DNA of 27,776 nucleotides from CAMPJM01 sp964440915 (GCA_964440915.1 CAYTTV010000045.1:1-27776); one strand, 5' to 3'; positions 7,837-17,098 are shown, counted from the stretch's first letter. Numbers and translations are program-made. The notes: generated from the sequence alone by a model not told the origin.

Positions 7837-9897
7837 TCATTTAAACTTGATAATAACCGCAGAATAATCATCGCTCAGCACTTTCTCTCCACAAAAATCA
7901 TATAAACGCTCCAACAGTGCAACCTTAATGTCTTCGGGGGCCTTATCATGATTTTTAAGCAGTATGTTTTTCAACCTTTCATACCCAAACTCCTCGTTTT
8001 TATTATTCTTGGCCTCTGTGATACCATCTGTGTATAGCATGATGATATCACCTGGGGAGAATGCTATTTTGTTGACCTCTACGTATTTATAATAGCTAGC
8101 ATTTCGTAAGATGCCCAGTCCCAACCCTTTATTTTGATAAAATATTGCCTCTTGTTTTTCAGCGTTGTAGTATAATGTAGGACAATGCCCTGCTCTGGCA
8201 AACTCAACGGTGCGCTGTTCGCTGTCCAAAATAAAATAAGAGATGGTGATAAAGGAGGTTTTCTCTAAACAGCTGCTAAGAGCATTATTGGCGTACACCA
8301 GAAATTCGCTCGCCGATAGGTCAAGCTGGACAAGGCTATGGAAAACGCCCTTCATCTGCGACATATTAAAAGCCGCTGAAGTTCCTTTTCCAGATACGTC
8401 GCCTATGATGACCGCTACTTTACTCTCACTGATTTCATAAATATCGTAGTAGTCTCCTCCCACTTCGTCGGCGGCCTCAGAAAAGGCGCTAAGGTCAAAG
8501 GTCTTGTTCAGCAGCGAATTTTTGGGAAGCAAACTATGCTGTACCCGCTTGGCAATCTTAAGCTCTTCTTTATACCTTTCGTTGTCCAAGGCCTCAGAAA
8601 TAAGCCTGAAGTTCTCGATAGTGATGCAGGCTTGGCTCCCAAATGAATTGATAATATCAGTCATTTCTTTATTGAAGCCTTCTTCAACTTCTTTGAGCAG
8701 GACCAGTGTGCCAATCTGTTCATTCTGTACTACCAAAGGAAATATAAGCGAAGAACGATATATCGAACCATTCTTAGAGGAGGTCAGTTGACTTGTGATC
8801 TGCTTTTTTTCGAGCATATTTTTAAAAACCTGCCTTATTTTAAGTCTTTCTTTTGCCGATTTTGTTTTTAATGCCTCTACCTCATTTTCTTTTATATTCT
8901 TTGTAAGAAGGGTCTGTACATTGCCGAACTTGTCCTGGATTTCAAGCCATGCGGCGTCGGCCATTACAGCACTAACAGAGCTTTCCAGTAGGATATCATA
9001 AACCTGTTCTTCCCGTTGTCCTGACTGGCTAGATTGGCTCAAGCGTTGAAAATTGATTACCTCCTCCAGTTTTTGCTCAAATACAGAAGAAGTAGGTAGG
9101 TTAAACAAGATGACCAATAATGAAAAAACTGCATATATCAAGGTAAAGGCAAAGAGTGTCAGCAAGAAAATATTGGTCAGCACATCTTGCAAGAGCGGTA
9201 TGTTGATAGAGTAGTTGACCAAAGTGATGAGGAAATAAGCCAAAAAGACTATGATCAGTACCAAAAGTAGTATGGAGGTCCATTTCTGCTTTACATTGAG
9301 GTAGGCTATCCACTTCAAGTTGACAGAAAGAATCAGCCCTAGCCCGACGAGTATAAAGAGTGCAGTATTGAAGCCCGAGCTGAACGACATGAAGTCGAAC
9401 AGGTTAAAAAATATGCTGGCCAATATGGCATATTCAAATATCATCCAGATCCTGTTCAAGTATTTGGACTTTTGGTACAGGATGAGCCGCTTCCATACCA
9501 TAAATGTAGACAGCAGGAAGGTGGCGACAAGCCCTATGTTCACATGGTAAAAGAACTCCTGTAGCATCGGGTTAGAGGCGAACTTGTTATTAGACAGCAT
9601 GTTTAAAAACAGCCAGATGCACAAGGAAATAAAGGAAGTAAAAAGACCTACTATGAATACTTGCCAGATCAGATCTATAAAATCTATCTTATCAGTCCTC
9701 CCCATAGTGAGCTTATAGAAAGTGAAAAGCACTAGGAAAAAGGCATTCAGGATCAGTTTCGGAATATATTCAGGAATAGCAGGATCAATTCCGTTGATAT
9801 TGCCAAAAAGTATAATAAGGTCTGTAAAAAGCAATGCAAGCCAACATATGATGCCACAAGCAATAGTCAACCTCACTACACTTTTGTTTGAGAGCAT
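7837..9897 (-). CDS. Membrane-bound GAF-PP2C (SpoIIE/RsbU-type) phosphatase
   Basis: 686 residues from the ATG at 9895-9897; a TTG four codons upstream also opens the frame. The first ~270 residues contain about eight hydrophobic, probably membrane-spanning segments without a recognisable ligand pocket. A GAF-like region follows (about 285-440), then the linker KRVQHSLLPK typical of SpoIIE-family PP2C proteins and the phosphatase domain (about 450-686). The metal-binding motifs are intact: GGDYYDI (480-486), GDVSGKG (499-505), LYTDG (621-625), DDYSAV (676-681). It should dephosphorylate the STAS protein encoded downstream in response to a membrane or GAF-sensed signal that the sequence does not identify. 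Confidence 0.93.
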   Translation of the reverse strand: MLSNKSVVRLTIACGIICWLALLFTDLIILFGNINGIDPAIPEYIPKLILNAFFLVLFTFYKLTMGRTDKIDFIDLIWQVFIVGLFTSFISLCIWLFLNMLSNNKFASNPMLQEFFYHVNIGLVATFLLSTFMVWKRLILYQKSKYLNRIWMIFEYAILASIFFNLFDFMSFSSGFNTALFILVGLGLILSVNLKWIAYLNVKQKWTSILLLVLIIVFLAYFLITLVNYSINIPLLQDVLTNIFLLTLFAFTLIYAVFSLLVILFNLPTSSVFEQKLEEVINFQRLSQSSQSGQREEQVYDILLESSVSAVMADAAWLEIQDKFGNVQTLLTKNIKENEVEALKTKSAKERLKIRQVFKNMLEKKQITSQLTSSKNGSIYRSSLIFPLVVQNEQIGTLVLLKEVEEGFNKEMTDIINSFGSQACITIENFRLISEALDNERYKEELKIAKRVQHSLLPKNSLLNKTFDLSAFSEAADEVGGDYYDIYEISESKVAVIIGDVSGKGTSAAFNMSQMKGVFHSLVQLDLSASEFLVYANNALSSCLEKTSFITISYFILDSEQRTVEFARAGHCPTLYYNAEKQEAIFYQNKGLGLGILRNASYYKYVEVNKIAFSPGDIIMLYTDGITEAKNNKNEEFGYERLKNILLKNHDKAPEDIKVALLERLYDFCGEKVLSDDYSAVIIKFK

Positions 9898-10033
9898 GAT
9901 TTTTTTCAAATGAAAGGCAATTTACTCAACATTATTCCTAAAATTTTAGATCAACGATCCTTTAATGATAGGCTAAAATAATCAAAAAATGACATACAAT
10001 ATAATGTGGCAGATAAAAGTCTTCTACAGCAAT
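9898..10033. other. Intergenic stretch between guaB hairpin and phosphatase gene
   Basis: AT-rich region that should contain the promoter of the phosphatase-STAS-HATPase unit. I see no convincing TTG/TAnnTTTG pair, no repeat and no small gene. Confidence 0.5.
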
Positions 10034-10085
10034 ATAACCTTTGAGAGACTGGCTATAAAATTCAAGCCAATCTCTCAAAGGTTAT
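10034..10085 (-). terminator. Long hairpin downstream of guaB
   Basis: Arms of 21 nt (10034-10054 and 10065-10085) around a 10-nt loop. They are complementary except at one position, which is C/A on the plus strand but G-U in RNA read from the minus strand, so the fully paired stem belongs to guaB's own transcript, 23 nt after its stop codon. There is no U-tract after it, so it may act as a 3'-end protecting stem as much as a classical terminator. Confidence 0.75.
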
Positions 10086-10108
10086 CATTCACATATAATC
10101 GCACTTTC

Positions 10109-11578
10109 CTACCTGCTGTAATTTGGGGCTTCTCTTGTAATCTTAATATCGTGGGGATGGCTTTCGATAATGCCCGATCCAGTGATCTTTACGAATTTTG
10201 CATTATGGAGGGCTTCAATAGTAGGGGCACCACAATATCCCATGCCCGCTTTAAGGCCGCCTACCATTTGATAAAGCACTTCATCTACCCTTCCTTTGTA
10301 AGGCACTCGACCCACTATGCCTTCTGGAACCAGCTTTTTGACGTCTTCTTCGGCATCTTGAAAGTACCGATCTTTTGAGCCGTCTTCCATGGCTTCCAGC
10401 GAGCCCATGCCGCGGTAGGTTTTATATTTTCTGCCTTCATAAATAATTACTTCCCCTGGAGCCTCTTCAGTACCCCCTAGCAACGAGCCTATCATGATGC
10501 TTTGCGCCCCTGCTGCAATGGCCTTTACCAAGTCACCAGCATAACGAATGCCGCCATCGGCAATCACGCATACATCGGTACCTTTTAGCGCCTTGGCCGC
10601 TTCATACACTGCGGACAACTGTGGCATGCCTACTCCAGCAATTACTCTAGTGGTGCATATGCTGCCTGGGCCTACGCCCACTTTCACCGCATCAGCTCCT
10701 GCATCGGCCAGTGCTTTGGCTGCTTCTCCGGTGGCTATATTGCCCACGACTAAGTCCAGTTCTGGGTATTTTGCTTTTACTTGCTTACAAGCATCGATCA
10801 CGCCTTTTGAGTGGCCATGGGCCGTGTCGATACTCACTATATCCACGCCGGCCTTTATAAGGATTTCAATTCTTTCTAACAAATCGGGGGTTACGCCGAC
10901 AGCTGCACCTACCCTTAATCGGCCATATTGGTCTTTACAGGCGTTTGGTTTGTCTCTGTTCTTGAGAATATCTTTATAAGTGATGAGCCCGACAAGTTTT
11001 CCGGTGTCATTGATAATGGGCAGCTTTTCGATTTTGTGCTCCTGAAGTACGTCTTCAGCTTCTCTCAAGCTAATGCCCGGTTGGGCGGTTATCAGGTTTT
11101 CCTTTGTCATGATATCCGCTACGGGTATCCGCATATTCTTTTGGAAGCGCAAATCTCGATTGGTGATTATGCCCAATAGCTTTCCTTCTGTATCGATTAC
11201 CGGAATTCCACCAATATGGTATTCACGCATGATCGCCACGGCATCGCCTACAGTAGCTTTGATATTCAAGGTAATGGGGTCGAGGATCATGCCGCTCTGC
11301 GACCGCTTTACTTTGCGGACTTGCTCAGCCTGATCTTCTTTTTTCATGTTTTTGTGGATAAACCCTATTCCTCCTTCCAGCGCCATGGAAATGGCAAGAT
11401 CAGCTTCTGTGACGGTGTCCATTGCCGCAGAAACAATTGGAATGTTGAGTTGGATATTCTTGGTTAAACGCGTCGAAGTATTTGTCTCTCTTGGCAATAC
11501 TTCGGAATACGCAGGGAGAAGCAGCACATCGTCATAGGTGAGTGCTTCGAACGATAATTTTGATGAGTCTAACGACAT
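10109..11578 (-). CDS. guaB: IMP dehydrogenase
   Basis: Oxidises IMP to XMP with NAD+, the committed step of GMP synthesis, in the cytoplasm as a tetramer. The 489 residues are the typical length. A TIM barrel is split by two CBS domains (about 97-155 and 157-212). The catalytic loop GPGSICTTR (304-311 region) has the nucleophile Cys308, and the flap YRGMGSLEAM and SAAMDTVTE (50-58) signatures are present. The ATG at 11576-11578 is the natural start and begins MSLDSSKLSFEALTYDDVLL as in other family members. It is a single-gene unit with a hairpin behind it and a possible -7 box in front. Confidence 0.98.
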   Translation of the reverse strand: MSLDSSKLSFEALTYDDVLLLPAYSEVLPRETNTSTRLTKNIQLNIPIVSAAMDTVTEADLAISMALEGGIGFIHKNMKKEDQAEQVRKVKRSQSGMILDPITLNIKATVGDAVAIMREYHIGGIPVIDTEGKLLGIITNRDLRFQKNMRIPVADIMTKENLITAQPGISLREAEDVLQEHKIEKLPIINDTGKLVGLITYKDILKNRDKPNACKDQYGRLRVGAAVGVTPDLLERIEILIKAGVDIVSIDTAHGHSKGVIDACKQVKAKYPELDLVVGNIATGEAAKALADAGADAVKVGVGPGSICTTRVIAGVGMPQLSAVYEAAKALKGTDVCVIADGGIRYAGDLVKAIAAGAQSIMIGSLLGGTEEAPGEVIIYEGRKYKTYRGMGSLEAMEDGSKDRYFQDAEEDVKKLVPEGIVGRVPYKGRVDEVLYQMVGGLKAGMGYCGAPTIEALHNAKFVKITGSGIIESHPHDIKITREAPNYSR

Positions 11579-11613
11579 AGCAAATAAACTTTAAAGGAGG
11601 GTTATTTGCGGGA

Positions 11614-11621
11614 CAAAAGTA
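11614..11621 (-). promoter_or_regulatory. Possible -7 box (TACTTTTG) for guaB
   Basis: On the minus strand this reads TACTTTTG, a fit to TAnnTTTG, 35 nt before the guaB start codon. A properly spaced TTG at -33 is not evident, so confidence is low. Confidence 0.28.
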
Positions 11622-11746
11622 ATACAATTAAACGAGAACTGGAATAAGGCAGTGTTTAATTTTAAAAATTAAAAGTAAGAGCACGCTTCATAAGTATTGA
11701 CAATATTACTGGGTTCTTGACCGAATAGCAGCGGAAAAGGCCCTGC

Positions 11747-12316
11747 TTAAGTTAGTTGCCCTAATTCATAGTGTTTGTCAACTTCCCAGAATTTTCCATT
11801 GTGCTTTAAGAGACTAATTCTAGGGGCTATAAATTGTGAAAAAAATGTTTCTTTTTGGTAGAATTCCCAAGCGGCATGGAAGTTTCTGGTTTTCAAATCC
11901 CGAAATGCAATGGTGATATGAGGATGAAAGCCTCTTTCTTTATAATTACCATTGAAAGTATTCATTTCCCTTCTCATCTCGCGAAGTAAGGCTGACTGTA
12001 AGCTGTCAAGTTGTTCATTGGGCGTCACTCCGATATAAATAACCCTAGGTGGGAATGCATCGAAATCTTTTAGGGTTAGCTCAAATGGCGACTGGTTTTG
12101 AGCGAAACTTTCCAGTACCATACTGAGCTTTTCTTTCTTTTTGTCTGCTAGCCTAAAAGGCATGTGTAATGTAATATGGGGCGGAGATCTTAAAGCAGCC
12201 CTCGATTGGAATTTTTCTGCAATGTTCTGTTTAATTTGATCGATAGAAGCACTCACCTGGTCAGGAAGGAGTACGGCAATAAAATATAATGGATCTGGAT
12301 GAAGGGTTGATTGCAT
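11747..12316 (-). CDS. 2H phosphoesterase (LigT / 2'-5' RNA ligase superfamily)
   Basis: 189 residues with the two hallmark histidine motifs of the 2H superfamily: PHITLH (46-51; His47) and HPHITIAF (131-138; His133), each supplying a catalytic HxT/HxI. Members open 2',3'-cyclic phosphates on RNA ends or related nucleotides; which substrate this one uses cannot be read from sequence. The spacing and length match the LigT/ThpR group. It starts 34 nt after the end of the upstream exported-protein gene and is probably cotranscribed with it. No signal peptide, so cytoplasmic. Confidence 0.88.
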   Translation of the reverse strand: MQSTLHPDPLYFIAVLLPDQVSASIDQIKQNIAEKFQSRAALRSPPHITLHMPFRLADKKKEKLSMVLESFAQNQSPFELTLKDFDAFPPRVIYIGVTPNEQLDSLQSALLREMRREMNTFNGNYKERGFHPHITIAFRDLKTRNFHAAWEFYQKETFFSQFIAPRISLLKHNGKFWEVDKHYELGQLT

Positions 12317-12350
12317 GGTGGTGTCTTTTCGCAGTGCTTGTTATGGCCTG

Positions 12351-13514
12351 CTATTGTACTTTTAGGGCAAACCTCAAGTTGTTAATGAAATTTTCCAATG
12401 CAGTTTCCCATGTAGTGTCTGCATCCCACTGTGACCCCAAGAAAACTTCTCCAGTAGGGAGGTGCTTTATGTAAAACTTGTATACTACCTCATCTGGAGG
12501 AAGCGTTTTGGTAATGGTGTCGCCAGCGACCATTGTTGTAGAGGTGAAGAGGGCATCCGCATTTTCAAAATTGTATTGAAGAATCTCGCTCACCGTTGTT
12601 GGCCTGCCATGAATATTGAGTAGCATAAAAAGGTAGCCATCCCTTCTTAGGGCTGTTTCTGTTTGATCTTTACTTACAGGTCCCGAGCCAAAAGGGTATT
12701 GGGACATGATGTTTTTCAATCTTTCATTGGCCGCTATGATTTTTTGGTTCTCTCTATTCACAATATTATTTGCTTCCTCTTGGCTCATACCGGATGGTAT
12801 TTTTTTAGGGATTTCTCTTTCTTCAAATAGAGGGACCGCCAGCCTATCCAGTTTTAGGTCCGGATTATAGCTTTCAAATCTTCGTGCTGCAAAAATATTG
12901 GTTTTCTTAAAGAATTCAGGTTTTTCTAAAATCAAAAAATTCGTTCGTTCGAGACCGCTTGTGCTAACGGCCCTTACCAGACTTTGCATAAGGTTTTCCA
13001 AATGGTTGTTTTGAAGCTGAAAAGCTGATTGACCAGGTTCAAAAAACAGATCTTGATCGCTAATTTTACCTAGGGTAAGTGTATACGAGGTGTCTTGAGG
13101 AGCTATTGTGCTCCTTTTTAGAATCAGGACAAATGCTACCCCTCTTTTTTTTATATCCTCAGCAAAGGACGTCGTAACGGGAGTGCCCCCTAATACCAAA
13201 TCGAGATCATAATAGGCCACAGCGTCTATCCCCAATCGATGAAAGGTATTGTGCACTTCTTTGGCAAAAGCTTGCCAAGGCTTTCCGTGAGGTGAAGGTA
13301 ACTGGTCATCAACGAATACAGCCGTTTTTTCCGACAGTAGCTCCTTTGGTACTTCGGAGCCATAATGAAGGAATTCTAGGTTTAAGATGCTTCTATGGTT
13401 TACAGTCTGGCTTTTTGCGAAGGCTATCGTAAGGCAATTTAATGCCAGCAATGCCATACAGAATTTAAATGCAAAAGTTGCTTTCGGAAATTTCAATTTT
13501 TTATAATGCTGCAT
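12351..13514 (-). CDS. Exported protein of unknown function
   Basis: 387 residues starting at an ATG (13512-13514). A basic n-region (KKLKFPK) and hydrophobic core (MALLALNCLTIAFA, 20-33) form a signal peptide with likely cleavage after AFA-KSQ, so the protein is periplasmic or surface-exposed. I do not recognise the family. The mature part alternates short hydrophobic strands and helices (KTAVFVDDQLPSP near the N-terminus; VAFVLILKRS; FLILEKPEFF), contains an Asn/Glu-rich helix around residue 250, and ends with a predicted mixed alpha/beta stretch (YKFYIKHLPTGEVFLG). An alternative start at Met20 would leave a shorter signal. It shares an operon with the 2H phosphoesterase downstream. Confidence 0.75.
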   Translation of the reverse strand: MQHYKKLKFPKATFAFKFCMALLALNCLTIAFAKSQTVNHRSILNLEFLHYGSEVPKELLSEKTAVFVDDQLPSPHGKPWQAFAKEVHNTFHRLGIDAVAYYDLDLVLGGTPVTTSFAEDIKKRGVAFVLILKRSTIAPQDTSYTLTLGKISDQDLFFEPGQSAFQLQNNHLENLMQSLVRAVSTSGLERTNFLILEKPEFFKKTNIFAARRFESYNPDLKLDRLAVPLFEEREIPKKIPSGMSQEEANNIVNRENQKIIAANERLKNIMSQYPFGSGPVSKDQTETALRRDGYLFMLLNIHGRPTTVSEILQYNFENADALFTSTTMVAGDTITKTLPPDEVVYKFYIKHLPTGEVFLGSQWDADTTWETALENFINNLRFALKVQ

Positions 13515-13595
13515 GAAAACTATTGAAAACTATGATGGTAACGTTCCTTCTTAAGGATAATGTATCCATATCCAGAGAATGTTGGATCTATTTAT

Positions 13596-15434
13596 TTAAA
13601 CAGGCTTTTCAGGTAAAGTGTAATTCCTGCCTTTATTAATTTGTTTTAAATAAGACATCAAAGGTTGAAAATAATGAAGCATTGCGTTTGCGCTCAGTTC
13701 AGACCCTGTAGATTCCTTTAGTAATTGCCGCCAGTCTGTTGTTGCTCCAGAGGATAGTATTTGGGATAAAAATTCCCCTACCGCTTTGTTGCCATAATAG
13801 TTGGTATTTCTTGGGTCGGCCTTCAAGATGTTCTTAGCGATATGGTCGTGCATTTGAAATAACAGCACATTTGATATAGCGTAATCGTAATATTGGGCCG
13901 CATCGTCGGTAATATGCGTTTTTGAAGCTGCATCGCAATATTCCTCTCCTCGGTTGGCAGGAGGGATGATTCCTTGATATTTCTTCGCTAAGGACCACCA
14001 TTTTTGGTTGAACTTTTCCTTTGGAAGGTTTTCGACATAAAGATCATGCTCAAAGCTTGTCATCACTCCTGCTGAAAAAGGGATAAAAACGATGAAGTTC
14101 AAGGCTTCTTTAAGCAATGCTTGCATTTCTTCCTCGCTGTTGGTATTGTCCTTGGCTCCGTCAATGAGGTCGAGATTGACCAAGAAAGGTTTTTGCATAG
14201 CGGCAAGGCCCATCATACTTCCTACAGCCTCATGAAATGCCCTGTTCGCGCCCGTTCTAAGCAATGGTGGTACATCAGGGTTGGTATAGCTCATGAAATA
14301 ATATATATGGCCGAGCTCATGGTGAGTTGTTTCGTACCATTCGGCATTGGGTTCCACACTCATAAGACACCTCACGTCATTTTCAAGGTCCATGTGCCAT
14401 GCTGAGGCATGGTTGTTTTTTTTGTAAGAGGCGTCGGCCTGAAGTGGATAAAGGCTTGACTCTTCATAGAAGCTGCGGGGAAGAGAGTCGAAACCAAGGC
14501 TTATGTAGAATTTTTCTGCTTGCTCTATAATCCACGTTCTTCCTTTCTTTTTCAGCACGGCATCCAGATCAACTCCTTCTAAGGTTACTAATTCTGACCA
14601 GTCTTGTGCCCAACGATTGGGCAGCCAGTGAGCAGGGATTAGATCAGGAACGTCTTCATCATATTTTTCTGCCAAGGAATAGCGCGTATAGGTATGCAAC
14701 TCCCGGTACAAGGGCCATATTTCTTCAATAAGTTTTTGGTTGAGGTCCATCATTTCTTGAGTAGTCATACCATAATCCGACACCTGGTAGGAAAAATAGT
14801 CGTTGTACCCCAATGCTTGCACTGTTTCATTCCTTAGTTGACGAAGGTTTTCCACCCCATCCTTAAGGACTTTTCCCACTTCTTTACTTGTTTCCCATGC
14901 TTTTTGTCTTGCTTTTAGATTGGTTTCATTTTTCAGTATATGATCAATCTCGTTTGTAGTCACTGCTTGGTCGTCCATAATAAAATCAAATCCGAACAGC
15001 TTTTCTATTTGAGCAGTCTCGGCTCTAATCCTTTCTTTTACTGCTTCTTTGGCTACCGCAGGGCTGTTGGCCGCCGTATATAAGATCGTTTCCAATTGCT
15101 TTATCTGAATAGGAGAAAGTAATTCCTTTTGGTGTAACAGATCTTGGGTTTTTTCTATTACTTCTATACTGCCAACAAATGTGGCAAATGCTTCGCTAGC
15201 CTTTTGTGTATTGTAGGCATTGAGGGTATCGTCTTTTTCAATATGCGTATTGGATTGCCATTGGGCTTTTGACAGCTCATAATACAGCATAAGGTATCGT
15301 TCGGTGTAGTCCTCTATGAAATGTTGTGCATTGATGAGGGCGTCGTCGTCGCTCATAATACTTTCCTTTTTTGTAGAATTGCATGAGCCCAATGCGATGA
15401 GAAGGGTGAGAAGGAGGGGTAAAAGTTTTTTCAT
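13596..15434 (-). CDS. M2-family (ACE-like) zinc peptidyl-dipeptidase lipoprotein
   Basis: 612 residues from the ATG at 15432-15434, chosen because it gives a lipoprotein signal with the lipobox ALGSC (Cys18); the frame extends 9 codons further upstream without support. It is a gluzincin: zinc motif HELGH (372-376) with the third ligand Glu402 in GANRAFHEAVGS, the arrangement of angiotensin-converting-enzyme-like M2 peptidases. The length is that of a single M2 domain. It should release dipeptides from the C-terminus of oligopeptides at the cell envelope, a nutrient-scavenging role. Preceded and followed by unrelated genes on the same strand. Confidence 0.94.
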   Translation of the reverse strand: MKKLLPLLLTLLIALGSCNSTKKESIMSDDDALINAQHFIEDYTERYLMLYYELSKAQWQSNTHIEKDDTLNAYNTQKASEAFATFVGSIEVIEKTQDLLHQKELLSPIQIKQLETILYTAANSPAVAKEAVKERIRAETAQIEKLFGFDFIMDDQAVTTNEIDHILKNETNLKARQKAWETSKEVGKVLKDGVENLRQLRNETVQALGYNDYFSYQVSDYGMTTQEMMDLNQKLIEEIWPLYRELHTYTRYSLAEKYDEDVPDLIPAHWLPNRWAQDWSELVTLEGVDLDAVLKKKGRTWIIEQAEKFYISLGFDSLPRSFYEESSLYPLQADASYKKNNHASAWHMDLENDVRCLMSVEPNAEWYETTHHELGHIYYFMSYTNPDVPPLLRTGANRAFHEAVGSMMGLAAMQKPFLVNLDLIDGAKDNTNSEEEMQALLKEALNFIVFIPFSAGVMTSFEHDLYVENLPKEKFNQKWWSLAKKYQGIIPPANRGEEYCDAASKTHITDDAAQYYDYAISNVLLFQMHDHIAKNILKADPRNTNYYGNKAVGEFLSQILSSGATTDWRQLLKESTGSELSANAMLHYFQPLMSYLKQINKGRNYTLPEKPV

Positions 15435-15579
15435 AAAAAGGATATTGGTTAGGCAAACCAATATAATGATAAATCAATAATACTTTATCAGAATGCACGC
15501 TTTTTAGGAAAAATGACAAAAGCCTAATGAGAATAGAAAGTGTAGTAGACTTAGCTATTCAAGATGAAATGGAAAAACG

Positions 15580-16038
15580 TCAGTTGTCTAGGTTTAAATA
15601 TTGTTTCAATTGGCCAATAGCAAACTCTTCTTCAACGGAAGTACCTTGGGATGCGCTGGCAAATAATTGCATGGTCTCTTTCACCAAGCTCTTCTCCTTT
15701 TCATTTTTGTGCAGGTATTCTTTCAGAGCGGCTAGAAACTTACGTTCCCAATCATGTCGATTTTTGATGAGGTACCTGAACTCGCCCCTGTAGATAAGCA
15801 TAAGATTTTCCTCCTTTTCTATTCCTAGGTCATCTGTTGCATGATCATAACCCAGTTTGGATGCTTGAATGTTCATGACCAGACGCTCTTCTTTATCTAC
15901 TATACCATCGCTCATCAAAACTACCAAGGAAGGATAAATCTTAAGTAAATGAATGAATTGATGCTTGTGAAGAGGAATTTCACGCTTCTGAATATAGGCT
16001 TGATAGAGATTGTCGAGATAATCAGTAGATGTTTTCAC
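15580..16038 (-). CDS. Small helical protein with a TerB-like core
   Basis: 152 residues, mostly amphipathic helices, with no signal peptide. The segment VVLMSDGIVDKEERLVM (39-55) resembles the acidic loop-helix of TerB-like proteins (ADGxxDxxE), and the helical pattern around it fits, but the match is short, so the assignment is tentative. The start codon is GTG (complement of 16036-16038) with no ATG alternative before residue 42. The tail (KEYLHKNEKEKSLVKETMQ) is charged and likely helical. It stands alone between the nuclease and the peptidase genes; function unknown. Confidence 0.7.
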   Translation of the reverse strand: MKTSTDYLDNLYQAYIQKREIPLHKHQFIHLLKIYPSLVVLMSDGIVDKEERLVMNIQASKLGYDHATDDLGIEKEENLMLIYRGEFRYLIKNRHDWERKFLAALKEYLHKNEKEKSLVKETMQLFASASQGTSVEEEFAIGQLKQYLNLDN

Positions 16039-16204
16039 AGTCCTGAAAATTTTTTATTAATTATGCATAAAATTACATTTTTTAGGAATGGATTTTAAAC
16101 TTGATTAAAGGGTTAACCTTACATTGTAGGATTACTTTTGATAAGCGGTTTTTGCGAACCGAGTCGGAAGGAGATAGTGGTATAATGGCAAGCCTCCGTT
16201 TTGC

Positions 16205-17098
16205 CTATTCATTCAGTTGATAGAGATGGGCATGGCAATAGCCCTCTTTATTGGTCGTATAGGTTTTGCATCGTTTTCTCGTCGATTTGGCCATTCCTAG
16301 ACACTGAGCTTTGACTTGTGTATTGGCTATCAAGGGTGCTTGAGCTTTTCCTGCTTCCCAATTCCACTCAGCAACGAATATAGCGGACTCAAGCTGCTCC
16401 TCCAGGTTATCCTCAAGGCTTGGGAAAAAGTCAATGCCGGTAAGCGATTCAAGACTGTCTATGGTCACTACAAAATTATAGAGAGGCAAGGAACTGCTCT
16501 CGTTTTCCATGAGAAAGGCTACCGCTTTAATACTAGGCAAGGTATAGTCCAGGGCAATTTTGTAGAAATACTTAGGCACTGATACTTTATTATCGCCAAT
16601 GGCGGTAAGAGAGTCATGCAACACTGCGCCTGTTACAATATAAAGTTTCTCCTCTTCTATGGCCCAGTTCCTTACCAAAGCTTCCAGTTTGCTCCATATT
16701 CCTCTATTAAAGCCAGGTGTTTGGGGGCTCATATTGGTCATGTAAAAACTTTCGGACATGGCTATTTTTGAAAACTTGAAATCTCCTGCGGGTGCAAGAT
16801 GACCTCGGTCGAAACCCGATCCTTTGTAATCCGCCAATGTTGCGGAACCTGTGGTGACTTTGGGGTCTTCCCGGAAGTTATCTGTCCTATTGTATAGGTT
16901 GGCGCTGGCCTTGGACATATCTAGTTCATAAGCTACCCAAAGCGCTTGTTCATGCGCTTCAGAATAAGCGAGCACATAATTTGTGTGCTCGATAATTTCA
17001 TGTTGCCGATCTGTTTGAGGCCAGTAGTCGAAGGGGACATCCTGGGAAAATAAGAAGTGATAGCTGGCGAACAATAAAGAAAACAGAATATGTTTCAT
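16205..17098 (-). CDS. Secreted DNA/RNA non-specific endonuclease with Cys/His tail
   Basis: 297 residues with a signal peptide (MKHILFSLLFASYHFLFSQ, cleavage near 19). It is a beta-beta-alpha-metal nuclease of the NUC1/EndoG family: the DRGH motif (97-100; catalytic His100) in GFDRGHLAPAGDFKFS, and the metal-binding Asn131 in TNMSPQTPGFNRGIWSKLE. It should cut single- and double-stranded DNA and RNA outside the cytoplasm. After the nuclease fold there is a short module with the pattern C266-x10-C277-x10-C288-x2-H291 (QCLGMAKSTRKRC, EGYCHAH), which looks like a metal-binding knuckle; I have seen similar tails on Bacteroidota proteins, including nucleases. A 15-bp terminator stem separates it from the upstream gene. 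Confidence 0.94.
   Translation of the reverse strand: MKHILFSLLFASYHFLFSQDVPFDYWPQTDRQHEIIEHTNYVLAYSEAHEQALWVAYELDMSKASANLYNRTDNFREDPKVTTGSATLADYKGSGFDRGHLAPAGDFKFSKIAMSESFYMTNMSPQTPGFNRGIWSKLEALVRNWAIEEEKLYIVTGAVLHDSLTAIGDNKVSVPKYFYKIALDYTLPSIKAVAFLMENESSSLPLYNFVVTIDSLESLTGIDFFPSLEDNLEEQLESAIFVAEWNWEAGKAQAPLIANTQVKAQCLGMAKSTRKRCKTYTTNKEGYCHAHLYQLNE

Noticed and set aside
9989..10378. Plus-strand open frame of about 129 codons
   Set aside because: It runs through the guaB hairpin and antisense to the conserved guaB C-terminus.
16146..16161. Short cggtt/aaccg hairpin downstream of the nuclease gene
   Set aside because: Only 5 bp with no T-tract; too weak to call a terminator.
16170..16204. 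tRNA-like fragment (gtggtataatggcaagcctcc)
   Set aside because: No acceptor stem, no T-arm and no anticodon arm could be built around it.
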